Assembly: GCA_023389105.1 (NCBI GenBank)
Contig: JAEWEY010000006.1
Coordinates: 62,001 to 126,000 of the forward strand
Length of the DNA stretch: 64,000 bases
From: Pseudomonadota bacterium
GTDB taxonomy: Bacteria > Pseudomonadota > Alphaproteobacteria > Sphingomonadales > Sphingomonadaceae
Direction: 5' to 3'
Each line of letters opens with the position of its first letter. The stretch's first letter is position 1. Both the position numbers and the translations under genes were made by a program. The notes beneath the pieces are model-generated. The model was not told where the DNA came from. It did not search any database and was given only the letters and a program-made list of their open reading frames with translations. This document shows positions 41,889 to 49,990 of the stretch, in pieces.

Positions 41889-42233
41889 TCAACCCATCGC
41901 GGTCGTTTCAGCGATGAATCGTTCGGGGTTCGCGATGTCTAGCTCAATTAACCAAGAATCGGGGTCGGAGCGTGCGCGGCGCGCGAGGAAATCAGCAATT
42001 TCCGCGGAACCCCGCGATTCGGACGGGCCGACATGCTGCCACTGGTAAGCCCCATCCAATGAGAGGACGCGTTCCAGCAGCGCGTTGTGCGCGCCGCGGC
42101 TGACGATGGCCAGCATGATCGAACCGCGATGCGCGTCGCCCTTCCGAAGGACCGTTGCATAGCCGCCCTCGGCAGTTGCGCGGCGCATGAGCGCGGCGAC
42201 CTCGAGATGGGCGGGGAGGCGATCGTCGCTCAG
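41889..42233 (-). CDS. DUF1491 family protein, probable CTG start
   Basis: 114 residues if translation begins at CTG 42233 (99 if at ATG 42188). DUF1491 pattern: RRATAEGGYATVLRKGDAHR, GSIMLAIVSRG, WQHVGPSE and DPDSWLIELDIANPERFI. The 15 residues before the ATG (SDDRLPAHLEVAAL) look like the family N-terminus, yet the only initiator-like codon before the upstream in-frame stop is CTG, which overlaps the ptsN stop as CTGA, mimicking the ATGA and GTGA junctions elsewhere in this genome. Function unknown. Confidence 0.85.
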   Translation of the reverse strand: MSDDRLPAHLEVAALMRRATAEGGYATVLRKGDAHRGSIMLAIVSRGAHNALLERVLSLDGAYQWQHVGPSESRGSAEIADFLARRARSDPDSWLIELDIANPERFIAETTAMG

Positions 42234-42694
42234 GCGGCGTCCCGCTCATCGGCACCGACCAGCACGGCGGCCAGCGCATCGCGGCTTCGCGCACCGCGCA
42301 ACCGTTCGAGTGTCGCAGCATCGCGGGTTACGCGGCTTACGGCCGCCAGCGCCTTCAGATGCTCGGCCCCGGCGTCGGGCGGCGAAAGCAAGAGGAAGAC
42401 GAGATCGACTGGCCGGCCGTCGATCGCTTTATAGGCGACTGGTTCGCTGAGACGCGCGAAGAGTCCGTAGATCTTGGTCAGGTCATCGATCTTCGCGTGC
42501 GGAATGGCGACGCCCTGGCCGAAGCCGGTCGATCCAAGCTGCTCCCGCTCATTGAGCCCCGCGAGCACGACCGACGGCTCAATCTCGAGCCGCTGACCCG
42601 CGAGATCGGCCAATTGCTTCATCAACGAACGCTTGTTTCCGCCAGGAAGCGCGGTCTTGATGGCGTCCGTGTCCAGAAAATCGGCAAGATGCAT
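42230..42694 (-). CDS. ptsN: PTS IIA-like nitrogen regulatory protein PtsN
   Basis: 154-residue EIIA-Ntr. GVAIPHAKID holds the phosphorylated His (about residue 68), LNEREQLGSTGFGQ precedes it, and VDLVFLLLSPPDAGAEHLKA follows. It receives phosphate from NPr and regulates K+ transport and stress responses in Proteobacteria. ATG 42694 was chosen over an in-frame TTG four codons upstream. Downstream of hpf, as in many Proteobacteria where hpf-ptsN are linked. Confidence 0.95.
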   Translation of the reverse strand: MHLADFLDTDAIKTALPGGNKRSLMKQLADLAGQRLEIEPSVVLAGLNEREQLGSTGFGQGVAIPHAKIDDLTKIYGLFARLSEPVAYKAIDGRPVDLVFLLLSPPDAGAEHLKALAAVSRVTRDAATLERLRGARSRDALAAVLVGADERDAA

Positions 42695-42757
42695 AGGGGA
42701 CAGCAACTCTTGGAGGGTGCGACCGGTCGCACCCTGGCCGCGTGATAGAGATGAAGA

Positions 42758-43321
42758 TTATTTGCCCGGCTCGACCCAGCCGATGTTCCCGTCGTCACGA
42801 CGGTAGACCATGTTGAGTTCACCGCTTTTGCTGTTCTTGAACAGCAAGGCCGTCGTATTTCGAAGGTCCATCAGCATGACCGCGTCGGACACGCTCGATT
42901 CCGGAATATCGACCCTCGATTCCGCGACGATCGCGGGATTGTCGGCCTTCGGCTCGTCATCGGCCGTTCCTGAAAACACGGTATATCCCGCATTCTCGAC
43001 ATAGGCTTGGGCCGCTTCGTCAACCTTGTGATCCTTGAGTCGGCGAGCGTAGCGGCGAAGCTGCTTTTCGATTCGGTCGGCGGCGCCGTTGAAGGCCATC
43101 TCGGCCTCGCGCGCGCTGTGGGACGCTTTCAGAACGACGCCCTGAACGACCGGCGCGACGATGTCGCACGTGAAGTCGTTGTTGGGCCCACGGCCAAAGG
43201 TAACGTTGGCGCCAACCGAGCGCGAAAAATACTTTTCGGTGATGTCCGCGACCCGGCGCTGCGCATGCTCCCGCAGCGAATCTCCGGTGTCGACCTGGTG
43301 CCCGGCGACCCTTACGTCCAC
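42758..43321 (-). CDS. hpf: Ribosome hibernation-promoting factor, long form
   Basis: 187 residues. The N-terminal S30Ae domain (DVRVAGHQVDTGDSLREHAQ, ADITEKYF, AFNGAADRIEKQLRRYARRL) blocks the ribosomal decoding region, and the C-terminal domain (MLMDLRNTTALLFKNSKSGE, VYRRDDGNIGWVEP) dimerises ribosomes to 100S. The start GTG 43321 follows AAGGAGCAGGCAAA. Operon partner of ptsN. Confidence 0.96.
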   Translation of the reverse strand: MDVRVAGHQVDTGDSLREHAQRRVADITEKYFSRSVGANVTFGRGPNNDFTCDIVAPVVQGVVLKASHSAREAEMAFNGAADRIEKQLRRYARRLKDHKVDEAAQAYVENAGYTVFSGTADDEPKADNPAIVAESRVDIPESSVSDAVMLMDLRNTTALLFKNSKSGELNMVYRRDDGNIGWVEPGK

Positions 43322-43369
43322 TTTGCCTGCTCCTTCGATGGCGCGCTTAGGACCGCGCCGAACCCCGCG

Positions 43370-44068
43370 TCAACCGGCGGGGAGAAGGCGCTCCCAGAGC
43401 GGATTGACCAGCTTGGCAATAAACGCGCGATGGCGCTCTAGTTCCTCGGGCAAGGCTGCGTGAGGACGTGCTGGACGCGGTTCGCGTGTCGTCACCGGAC
43501 CCGCCGACTGCGCCACCGCGACCGTCCCGGAATCGGCGACAAGGCCAAGGCCGATCTGACGCCCGCCGGTGAGCTCGACGTAAACCTGGGCGAGCAATTG
43601 TGCGTCGAGTAGCGCGCCGTGCTTGACCCGGTGGCTACGGTCGATGCCGAAGCGCATGCACAGCGCGTCGAGACTGTGCTTGGCGCCAGGATGCTTGGTC
43701 CGCGCCAGAGCGAGCGTATCGACCATGCGGTTCATCGCGATGGACGAGCGTCCGCACAGATGAAGCTCGTTATTGAGGAAGCCGAAGTCGAAGCCGGCGT
43801 TATGCGCGACGAGGGGCGCGTCGCCGATAAATTCCAGCAGCTCATCCACCGTATCGGAGAAACGCGGCTTGTCGGACAGAAACAGGCTGCTGAGGCCGTG
43901 CACTTCCTGCGCCTCAAACGGCATGTCCCGATCGGGATTGAAATAAGCGTGGAAGGTGCGGCCGGTCTCAACGCGATTGACGATCTCGATACACCCGATC
44001 TCGACCATGCGGTCGCCCGTCGCCGGGTTAAGCCCGGTGGTTTCGGTATCGAATACGATCTCGCGCAT
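43370..44068 (-). CDS. dnaQ: DNA polymerase III epsilon subunit (3'-5' proofreading exonuclease)
   Basis: 232 residues. Exonuclease motif I IVFDTETTGLNP, motif II VAHNAGFDFGFL, motif III with HGALLDAQLLAQVYVELTGG (DEDDh class). The C-terminal tail (about 180-232) should contact the alpha subunit. The position maf-coaE-dnaQ on the left flank of the origin is the standard alphaproteobacterial order, here lacking aroE and secB. Confidence 0.96.
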   Translation of the reverse strand: MREIVFDTETTGLNPATGDRMVEIGCIEIVNRVETGRTFHAYFNPDRDMPFEAQEVHGLSSLFLSDKPRFSDTVDELLEFIGDAPLVAHNAGFDFGFLNNELHLCGRSSIAMNRMVDTLALARTKHPGAKHSLDALCMRFGIDRSHRVKHGALLDAQLLAQVYVELTGGRQIGLGLVADSGTVAVAQSAGPVTTREPRPARPHAALPEELERHRAFIAKLVNPLWERLLPAG

Positions 44069-44077
44069 GGGCGGAAT

Positions 44078-44668
44078 CTAGCTGCCAGCGACTCCGAGAC
44101 AAGCAAGGATTTCACGCACTTGCGCTTCTGTTGTGGATAGGTCGGTGCCGGTATCGACGACGAAGTCGGCGCGGGCCCGTTTCTCTGCATCGGGCATTTG
44201 CCGTGCGAGAATTGCCTGCAATTTGTCGGCTGTCATCCCGGCGCGCTGAAGTACCCGCGCGCGCTGGACGTCGGCCGGCGCCGAAACCACGATGATCTTG
44301 TCGAACGCGCTTTCGCCGCCGGTTTCGAACAACAACGGAATCTCGAATATCAGGGCGGCTGACTCAGCGTGTTCGACGATAAAGCGTTCGCGGGCGTCCT
44401 GCACGGCGGGATGAACGATCTGCTCGAGCTGGGTGAGCTTTGTGCGATCGGACAGGACTATCTCCGCCAGGCACTCGCGATCCAACGTGCCCGCGCGTAC
44501 GCATCCTGGAAACAACGCGCCGATCTTCTCGACCAGCCCACCACCCGGCGCCTGCAGCTCGCGCACCACGGCGTCCGCATCGAACACCGGTACGCCAGCG
44601 TTCGCGAACATCGCGGCAACCGTTGATTTGCCCATGCCGATCGAACCGGTGAGCGCGACCTTGATCAT
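44078..44668 (-). CDS. coaE: Dephospho-CoA kinase
   Basis: 196 residues; phosphorylates dephospho-CoA in the last step of CoA synthesis. P-loop LTGSIGMGKSTVAAMF (residues 6-21), substrate Asp in VFDADAVVREL, HPAVQDARERF, and IPLLFETGGESAFDKIIVV. The ATG overlaps the maf stop as ATGA; codons farther upstream read through maf and are not used. Confidence 0.95.
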   Translation of the reverse strand: MIKVALTGSIGMGKSTVAAMFANAGVPVFDADAVVRELQAPGGGLVEKIGALFPGCVRAGTLDRECLAEIVLSDRTKLTQLEQIVHPAVQDARERFIVEHAESAALIFEIPLLFETGGESAFDKIIVVSAPADVQRARVLQRAGMTADKLQAILARQMPDAEKRARADFVVDTGTDLSTTEAQVREILACLGVAGS

Positions 44669-45234
44669 GATGTCAGCAGTCCGCGTCGGCGTAGGGCACC
44701 GAGCAGCGGGAGCAGCGGCATCCCGAGAATCGTGAAATGATTGCCGTCGATGCGGTCGAACAATTGCACGCCGCGACCCTCCAGCCGGAACACGCCAACC
44801 GTATAACCCACTTCGGGCCACTCCGCGTCCAGATATTCCGCGATGAATTGGTCGGAAAGCGGCCGGACCTGTAGTCGCGCCGTCTCTACATGCTGCCAGG
44901 CGACTTCGCCATCACCGGCCAGCGCAACGGCGCTCGTGAGCTCCATCGGCTGCCCGGAGAAGAAGCGCAGATGCTCTACGGCGTCGGCACGATCCCGCGG
45001 CTTGTCGAACAGCCTGCCGCCGACGGTGACGACGCTATCGCTGCCGATTACCCATTCGCCCGCGATGGAGAGCGCTTTTGCCGCGGCCAGCTCAAACGCA
45101 ATCTCGCGCGCGTCGGACAGCCGTGCCTTAACCATATCTTCATCGACGTCCGGCTTCAGGGCGGAATAGTCGATGCCCGCGGCATCGAGCATTTGGCGGC
45201 GAATAGCGCTGGTCGAAGCTAAGATCAGGGTCAC
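44665..45234 (-). CDS. maf: Maf-type nucleotide pyrophosphatase
   Basis: 189 residues; hydrolyses non-canonical or m7GTP-type nucleotides. MTLILASTSAIRRQMLDAAG is the Maf N-terminus, then DVDEDMVKARL, the WVIGSDSVV motif, FDKPRDRADAVEHLRFFSGQ, and EYLDAEWPEVGYTVGVFRLE. Start GTG 45234. First gene to the left of the presumptive origin, transcribed away from it. Confidence 0.94.
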   Translation of the reverse strand: MTLILASTSAIRRQMLDAAGIDYSALKPDVDEDMVKARLSDAREIAFELAAAKALSIAGEWVIGSDSVVTVGGRLFDKPRDRADAVEHLRFFSGQPMELTSAVALAGDGEVAWQHVETARLQVRPLSDQFIAEYLDAEWPEVGYTVGVFRLEGRGVQLFDRIDGNHFTILGMPLLPLLGALRRRGLLTS

Positions 45235-45526
45235 TCGAACAACCTTGTGGAAAAGCGCGTTGCCAAGGCTAGCGCGAGGGTGGGGACGAGCTCAACCAGC
45301 CAATTATTCCCCAAACTGCTGCCGCAATTCGCACATTCATCCACGGGGACAAAATCCATCCCCAGACTGTGAATCATGGGATGGAATCGCCGCGACTCGT
45401 GACTCCGCCGAGAGAGTTGCCACTGCGCGCTTGTTGGCAATTTGGGGAGCCGCGCCTAAACCCCGCTGCCCAGTGCCCAACATCATCATCTAATAGATTC
45501 TAAAATATATAAGGGAGAGAAGAAGG
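45235..45526. other. Probable chromosomal replication origin (oriC)
   Basis: A 292-bp non-coding gap between divergent maf and hemE, the place of oriC in Caulobacter and relatives. Five GANTC (CcrM) sites fall within 130 bp: GAATC 45371 and 45384, GACTC 45394 and 45401, GATTC 45496. DnaA-box-like sites: TGTGGAAAA at 45246 (8 of 9 to TGTGGATAA), TGTGAATCA at 45368 and TCATCCACG at 45337 (7 of 9 each). An A+T-rich tract, 45482-45512, next to hemE is a likely unwinding element. Genes run away from it on both sides. Nothing else recognisable lies in the gap. Confidence 0.8.
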
Positions 45527-46588
45527 GTGGCTTCCAGGCCCTCCGGTCTTCCGGAAATGCTCGTCGATAAGCCTCTGCTTGCCGTGCTGCGCGGCGAGCG
45601 ACGCGACCCTGCGCCGATGTGGATGATGCGTCAGGCGGGACGCTACCTTCCCGAGTATCGCGCGCTGCGGGCGGAGAAGGGCAGTTTCCTGAATCTCGTT
45701 TATGATCCCCAAGCTGCGGCGGAGATCACGCTTCAGCCGCTCAGGCGCTTCCCGCAACTCGATGCGGCGATCCTGTTCTCCGACATCCTGATCGTCCCCT
45801 ATGCGATCGGGCAGGGTCTGACCTTCATTGCGGGAGAGGGGCCGCGGCTGAGCCCGCCGCTGGTCGAGGCTGCACTGGATGACCTCGCTGCCCAGCCGGA
45901 CCGGCTGGATCCGATCTACGACACCGTCGCGCGCGTCAAAGCGGCGCTCGAGCCGTCGAAGACGCTCATTGGCTTCGCTGGCAGCCCGTGGACGGTGGCG
46001 ACATACATGGTCGCAGGACAGGGTAGCCGCGATCAGGCGGAAGCGCGGCGGCTGGCCTACGCCGATGCCGCCCGCTTCGGTGCGATTATCGAGCGCATCG
46101 AGGCGCTCACTGTCGAATATCTGTCGAAGCAGGTTGAAGCCGGTGCCGAAGCCTTGCAGCTGTTCGACAGCTGGGCCGGTAGCCTCTCACCCGCGCAATT
46201 CGAGCGCTGGGTCATTGCTCCAACCGCCCGTATCATCGCGGCTCTCAAGCAGCGACACCCGGATGTTCCGATTATAGGTTTTCCCAAGGGCGCGGGTGGC
46301 AAGCTCCCGGCCTATGCGCGGGAAGTCGGCGCCGACGGGATCGGGGTCGATGAAACGGTCGACCCCGTCTGGGCGGCGTCGGAACTGCCACATGGGCTTG
46401 CAGTCCAGGGCAATCTCGATCCGCTCGCGCTGATCGCGGGCGGGGAGGAATTGCAGACGGCAATCCGGCGAGTCCTTGACGCATTCGCCGACCGTCCTCA
46501 CATCTTCAATCTCGGGCACGGCATTCTGCAGGATACGCCGATCGCCAATGTCGAACAGCTGATCGCGCTGGTTAAGGGGGACAAGTGA
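45527..46588 (+). CDS. hemE: Uroporphyrinogen decarboxylase
   Basis: 353 residues; converts uroporphyrinogen III to coproporphyrinogen III in heme synthesis. RRDPAPMWMMRQAGRYLPEY is the N-terminal signature (second Arg of substrate binding), followed by GFAGSPWTVATYMV and the C-terminal GHGILQDTPIANVEQLI. The start is GTG 45527 behind GGGAGAGAAG; ATG 45557 lacks a ribosome-binding site and would trim ten residues. Overlaps the next gene as GTGA. Confidence 0.97.
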   Translation: MASRPSGLPEMLVDKPLLAVLRGERRDPAPMWMMRQAGRYLPEYRALRAEKGSFLNLVYDPQAAAEITLQPLRRFPQLDAAILFSDILIVPYAIGQGLTFIAGEGPRLSPPLVEAALDDLAAQPDRLDPIYDTVARVKAALEPSKTLIGFAGSPWTVATYMVAGQGSRDQAEARRLAYADAARFGAIIERIEALTVEYLSKQVEAGAEALQLFDSWAGSLSPAQFERWVIAPTARIIAALKQRHPDVPIIGFPKGAGGKLPAYAREVGADGIGVDETVDPVWAASELPHGLAVQGNLDPLALIAGGEELQTAIRRVLDAFADRPHIFNLGHGILQDTPIANVEQLIALVKGDK

Positions 46589-47037
46589 ACGACTACGTCG
46601 GTTTCCTTGGTGCCGCTTATCCGTGGGTCAAAGCCGGCCATCTGACGTTCGTCATCTTCTGGATGGCCGGACTGTTCATGCTGCCGCGCTTCTATGTCTA
46701 TCACCAGGAAACGACGCTCGGGTCTCCCGAGGATCGGGCCTGGATCGAACGCGAGACGCGGATCCGTAGGATCATCCTGACGCCGGCCATTGCCATCGTC
46801 TGGATCCTTGGCCTGATGCTGGCCTTCAATGTCGGCGCCTGGAGCGAAGGCTGGTTCCACGCCAAGCTGCTGCTGGTGATCGCGCTTAGCGGCTATCAGG
46901 GCTGGCTTGGCGCCTACGGCAAGAAGCTGGCGCGCGGTGAGCGTCCACTGTCGGGGAAGACGGTGCGCATGCTCAACGAGATTCCCGGCATTGCCGCGGC
47001 GTTGATCGTCGTTCTGGTAATCGTCCGGCCGTTTTAA
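46585..47037 (+). CDS. hemJ: HemJ-type protoporphyrinogen oxidase
   Basis: 150-residue membrane protein with four hydrophobic helices. WVKAGHLTFVIFWMAGLFMLP followed by RFYVYHQE is the HemJ signature with its conserved His, and KLLLVIALSGYQGW carries the second key Lys region. It oxidises protoporphyrinogen IX to protoporphyrin IX. GTG start overlapping the hemE TGA, so two steps of heme synthesis are coupled next to oriC. Confidence 0.92.
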   Translation: MNDYVGFLGAAYPWVKAGHLTFVIFWMAGLFMLPRFYVYHQETTLGSPEDRAWIERETRIRRIILTPAIAIVWILGLMLAFNVGAWSEGWFHAKLLLVIALSGYQGWLGAYGKKLARGERPLSGKTVRMLNEIPGIAAALIVVLVIVRPF

Positions 47038-47229
47038 TCGCTTCGGCGCACGCCGATGCGCGCTGATTGACAGACTCGCGGTGCAGACATACCGCGATTC
47101 CCGGCGGCTCCGGCCAGTTTTCATACCCGTCGGCTCCGTTTCCTGACCGCTCGCGGCGTCCTGCCGCATCCGGCTTTCGACCATGTTTGCGAAGCTCGAG
47201 CACCCAATCCCAAACAGAAGAATAAAACT

Positions 47230-48486
47230 ATGCATTTGAAAGACTTGAAGAAAAAAACACCCGCAGACCTGGTCGCGATGGCCGAGGAAATGGGTGTCGA
47301 GGGCGCATCGACGATGCGCAAACAGGACCTCATGTTCTCGATCCTGAAGGTTCAGGCCGAGAATGGCGTCGAGATCATGGGCGCCGGCACCATCGAGGTG
47401 CTGAACGACGGTTTCGGCTTCCTGCGGTCGCCTGAGGCCAATTATCTGGCTGGCCCCGATGACATTTACGTAGCGCCGTCGGTCGTCCGACGCTTCGGCC
47501 TGCGCACCGGCGACACGGTCGAGGGTGAAATCCGTGGTCCGAAGGAAGGCGAGCGCTATTTTGCGCTGACCCGCGTCACCTCGATCAACTTCGACGACCC
47601 GGAGACGGTCCGCCACCGCGTCAATTTCGATAATCTGACGCCGCTCTATCCCGACGAGAAGCTCAAGCTCGATACACTCGACCCGACCATCAAGGACAAG
47701 TCGGCGCGAGTGATCGACATTGTCTCGCCGCTTGGCAAGGGCCAGCGCGCGCTGATCGTCGCGCCGCCACGCACCGGTAAGACCGTGCTGCTGCAGAACA
47801 TCGCGCGGGCGATTACCGACAACAATCCTGAGGTGATCCTGATCGTGTTGCTCATCGACGAGCGGCCGGAAGAGGTCACCGACATGCAGCGCTCGGTCAA
47901 TGGCGAGGTCATCTCCTCGACCTTCGACGAGCCCGCACAGCGGCACGTCCAGGTCGCCGAAATGGTGATCGAGAAGGCCAAGCGCCTCGTCGAGCACAAG
48001 AAGGATGTCGTGATCCTGCTCGATTCCATCACCCGCCTCGGCCGCGCCTACAACACGGTCGTGCCGAGCTCGGGCAAGGTACTTACCGGTGGTGTCGATG
48101 CCAACGCGCTGCAGCGTCCGAAGCGCTTCTTCGGCGCGGCGCGCAACATCGAGGAGGGCGGCTCGCTCTCCATCATCGCCACCGCGCTGATCGATACCGG
48201 CTCCAAGATGGACGAGGTCATCTTCGAAGAGTTCAAGGGCACCGGTAACAGCGAAATCGTGCTTGACCGTAAGGTCGCCGACAAGCGCATCTTCCCGTCG
48301 CTGGACGTCGGCAAATCCGGCACCCGCAAGGAAGAGCTGCTGGTTGAACAGGGCACCCTCACCAAGATGTGGGTCCTGCGCCGTATCCTGATGCAGATGG
48401 GCACGGTCGACGCGATGCAGTTCCTGCTCGACAAGATGAAGGACGCCAAGTCGAACGAGGACTTCTTCGCTTCGATGAACCAGTAA
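47230..48486 (+). CDS. rho: Transcription termination factor Rho
   Basis: 418 residues. MHLKDLKKKTPADLVAMAEE begins the Rho N domain, the RNA-binding cold-shock-like domain has LNDGFGFLRSPEANYL, the Walker A is APPRTGKTVLLQ, the Q-loop/R-loop region SGKVLTGGVDANALQRPKRF, and EEGGSLSIIATALIDTGSKM. Length is standard. The 192-bp gap upstream has TTGACA at 47067 followed after 17 bases by a poor -10 (TACCGC); a rho leader with autoregulation is likely but no structure was recognised. Confidence 0.98.
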   Translation: MHLKDLKKKTPADLVAMAEEMGVEGASTMRKQDLMFSILKVQAENGVEIMGAGTIEVLNDGFGFLRSPEANYLAGPDDIYVAPSVVRRFGLRTGDTVEGEIRGPKEGERYFALTRVTSINFDDPETVRHRVNFDNLTPLYPDEKLKLDTLDPTIKDKSARVIDIVSPLGKGQRALIVAPPRTGKTVLLQNIARAITDNNPEVILIVLLIDERPEEVTDMQRSVNGEVISSTFDEPAQRHVQVAEMVIEKAKRLVEHKKDVVILLDSITRLGRAYNTVVPSSGKVLTGGVDANALQRPKRFFGAARNIEEGGSLSIIATALIDTGSKMDEVIFEEFKGTGNSEIVLDRKVADKRIFPSLDVGKSGTRKEELLVEQGTLTKMWVLRRILMQMGTVDAMQFLLDKMKDAKSNEDFFASMNQ

Positions 48487-48493
48487 TAGTCGC

Positions 48494-49177
48494 ATGATCG
48501 GCTTCCCGACGCTCGATTTTGGAGCGGTGCTGACCGCGGGCGGGCTATCCAAGCTCGGTCAGATCGTCGTCGGCGACCTCACCATGGCGGGCGACAATGT
48601 CGTCATCATGGGGTCGCTGGCGTCGGGATTGCCGGAGAAGGACCGGCGGCGGGTGCTGCTGCTGGGCGTCGGCATGGCATTGGTGTTCCTGATCACCTTT
48701 GCGGTGATCGCGACGCAGCTTCTCAAGGTCACTGGCCTGGTCTTTGCGGGCGGCCTGCTACTGTTGTGGGTCGCCTACAACATGTGGAGCGAGATCCACC
48801 CGCGGACGCCTGTGATTAGCGACGATCCGGACACGCCGGAGATCGAAGGTCCGCCGCGAACCAAGACGTTCCTGCAGGCCGCCATCCAGATCACCGTTGC
48901 CGATCTCAGCATGAGCCTGGACAACGTACTGCTCGTCGCCTCGATCGCGCGGGAGGAGCCGGCGTTGCTCTTTATCGGGCTTAGCTGCTCGGTGCTCTTC
49001 ATGGGCCTCGCCGCCAATTATGTGGCGCGGCTGATCCACCGCTATCATTGGATCAACTATATCGGCCTTGCCGTCATCCTGTGGGTAGCGGGCAACATGA
49101 TTTACGAGGGCTGGATGGGGGGCGAGAGCGTCCTTGGCCTTCGGACAGCCCTTGGCTTCGATGGCGGGAACCAATAG
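48494..49177 (+). CDS. TerC-family membrane protein, copy 1
   Basis: 227 residues with about seven hydrophobic helices. LTMAGDNVVIMGSLASGLPE and LSMSLDNVLLVASIA carry the two D-N-V motifs of TerC/YjbE-type proteins, which are linked to manganese or calcium export. The loop between them (HPRTPVISDDPDTPEIEGPP) is acidic. It starts seven bases after rho, so it may be co-transcribed with it. Paralogue of the following gene. Confidence 0.9.
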   Translation: MIGFPTLDFGAVLTAGGLSKLGQIVVGDLTMAGDNVVIMGSLASGLPEKDRRRVLLLGVGMALVFLITFAVIATQLLKVTGLVFAGGLLLLWVAYNMWSEIHPRTPVISDDPDTPEIEGPPRTKTFLQAAIQITVADLSMSLDNVLLVASIAREEPALLFIGLSCSVLFMGLAANYVARLIHRYHWINYIGLAVILWVAGNMIYEGWMGGESVLGLRTALGFDGGNQ

Positions 49178-49180
49178 CGA

Positions 49181-49216
49181 AGGTCCTCATTGGCCCTGAA
49201 ACGACCGTGAGGACCT
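49181..49216 (+). promoter_or_regulatory. Hairpin sequestering the ribosome-binding site of terC copy 2
   Basis: AGGTCCTCA (49181-49189) pairs perfectly with TGAGGACCT (49208-49216) across an 18-base loop. The 3' arm contains GAGGA, the only Shine-Dalgarno-like sequence before the GTG at 49220, so folding would hide it. The element fills almost the whole gap between the two terC genes. Confidence 0.55.
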
Positions 49217-49219
49217 GAC

Positions 49220-49960
49220 GTGATCGACGCGCTGATGATGCTGGCCACCGAAGCCGCGCCGACTGGGCTCGGCGGGCCAGGCGACATCTGGCAGTCGATC
49301 CTCCGCGATTTTTCCAATCTCGACCAGCCAGGCGCGATGGCCACGTTCGTGCAGGTTCTGATGATCGACCTCGTCCTCGCCGGCGACAACGCAATCGTCG
49401 TTGGTGCGCTGGCGGCGGGGCTGCCGGCCGAGCAGCGGCGCAAGGTCATCCTCATCGGTGTGCTCGCCGCATTGGTGCTGCGCATCGCGTTCGCGCTCGT
49501 GGTCACGCAACTACTGCAGATCGTCGGACTGATTCTGGCGGGCGGCATCCTGCTGCTGTGGGTGGCGTGGAAGATGTGGCGCGAGCTTCGTCATACGGGC
49601 GAGAGTCCGGGCAGCGCCGAGATCGTCGGTGATGAGCACTCCGGCGTTGTTGCCGCAAAGAGCTTCGCTGCAGCGGCCTGGGGCGTGGCGATCGCCGATA
49701 TCAGCATGAGCCTGGACAATGTCCTCGCCGTTGCTGGCGCGGCGCGCGAGCATCCAGGCATCCTGATCGTTGGCCTAATCTTCGCGGTAATCTTGATGGG
49801 CATCGCGGCCAATTTGATCGCCAAATACATCGAGCGGTACCGCTGGATCGCATACGTTGGCCTACTAGTGATCCTCTGGGTCGCACTGAAGATGATTTGG
49901 GACGGTTATCACGATGTCGCCCCGGTGCTCGGCTGGCCTGCGGTCGCCGCCATGAATTGA
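49220..49960 (+). CDS. TerC-family membrane protein, copy 2
   Basis: 246 residues, seven or so hydrophobic helices. It carries DLVLAGDNAIVVGALAAGLP and ISMSLDNVLAVAGAARE, the paired D-N motifs of the YjbE/YkoY branch, and a conserved YRWIAYVGLLVILWVA near the end that parallels YHWINYIGLAVILWVA in copy 1. Presumed metal (Mn2+-like) exporter. Start GTG 49220, preceded by a hairpin that could hide the ribosome-binding site. Confidence 0.9.
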   Translation: MIDALMMLATEAAPTGLGGPGDIWQSILRDFSNLDQPGAMATFVQVLMIDLVLAGDNAIVVGALAAGLPAEQRRKVILIGVLAALVLRIAFALVVTQLLQIVGLILAGGILLLWVAWKMWRELRHTGESPGSAEIVGDEHSGVVAAKSFAAAAWGVAIADISMSLDNVLAVAGAAREHPGILIVGLIFAVILMGIAANLIAKYIERYRWIAYVGLLVILWVALKMIWDGYHDVAPVLGWPAVAAMN

Positions 49961-49990
49961 CGAGCCGCGCCGTCGCGCTAGGCGGCGAGC

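Noticed and set aside
45231..45440. 69-codon minus-strand reading frame in the maf-hemE gap whose stop overlaps the maf GTG
   Set aside because: It lies across the GANTC and DnaA-like sites of the presumptive oriC, has no ribosome-binding site and resembles no known protein.
46498..48552. 684-codon reading frame on the minus strand
   Set aside because: It runs antisense to hemE, hemJ and rho, all strongly recognised; composition bias in G+C-rich DNA explains it.
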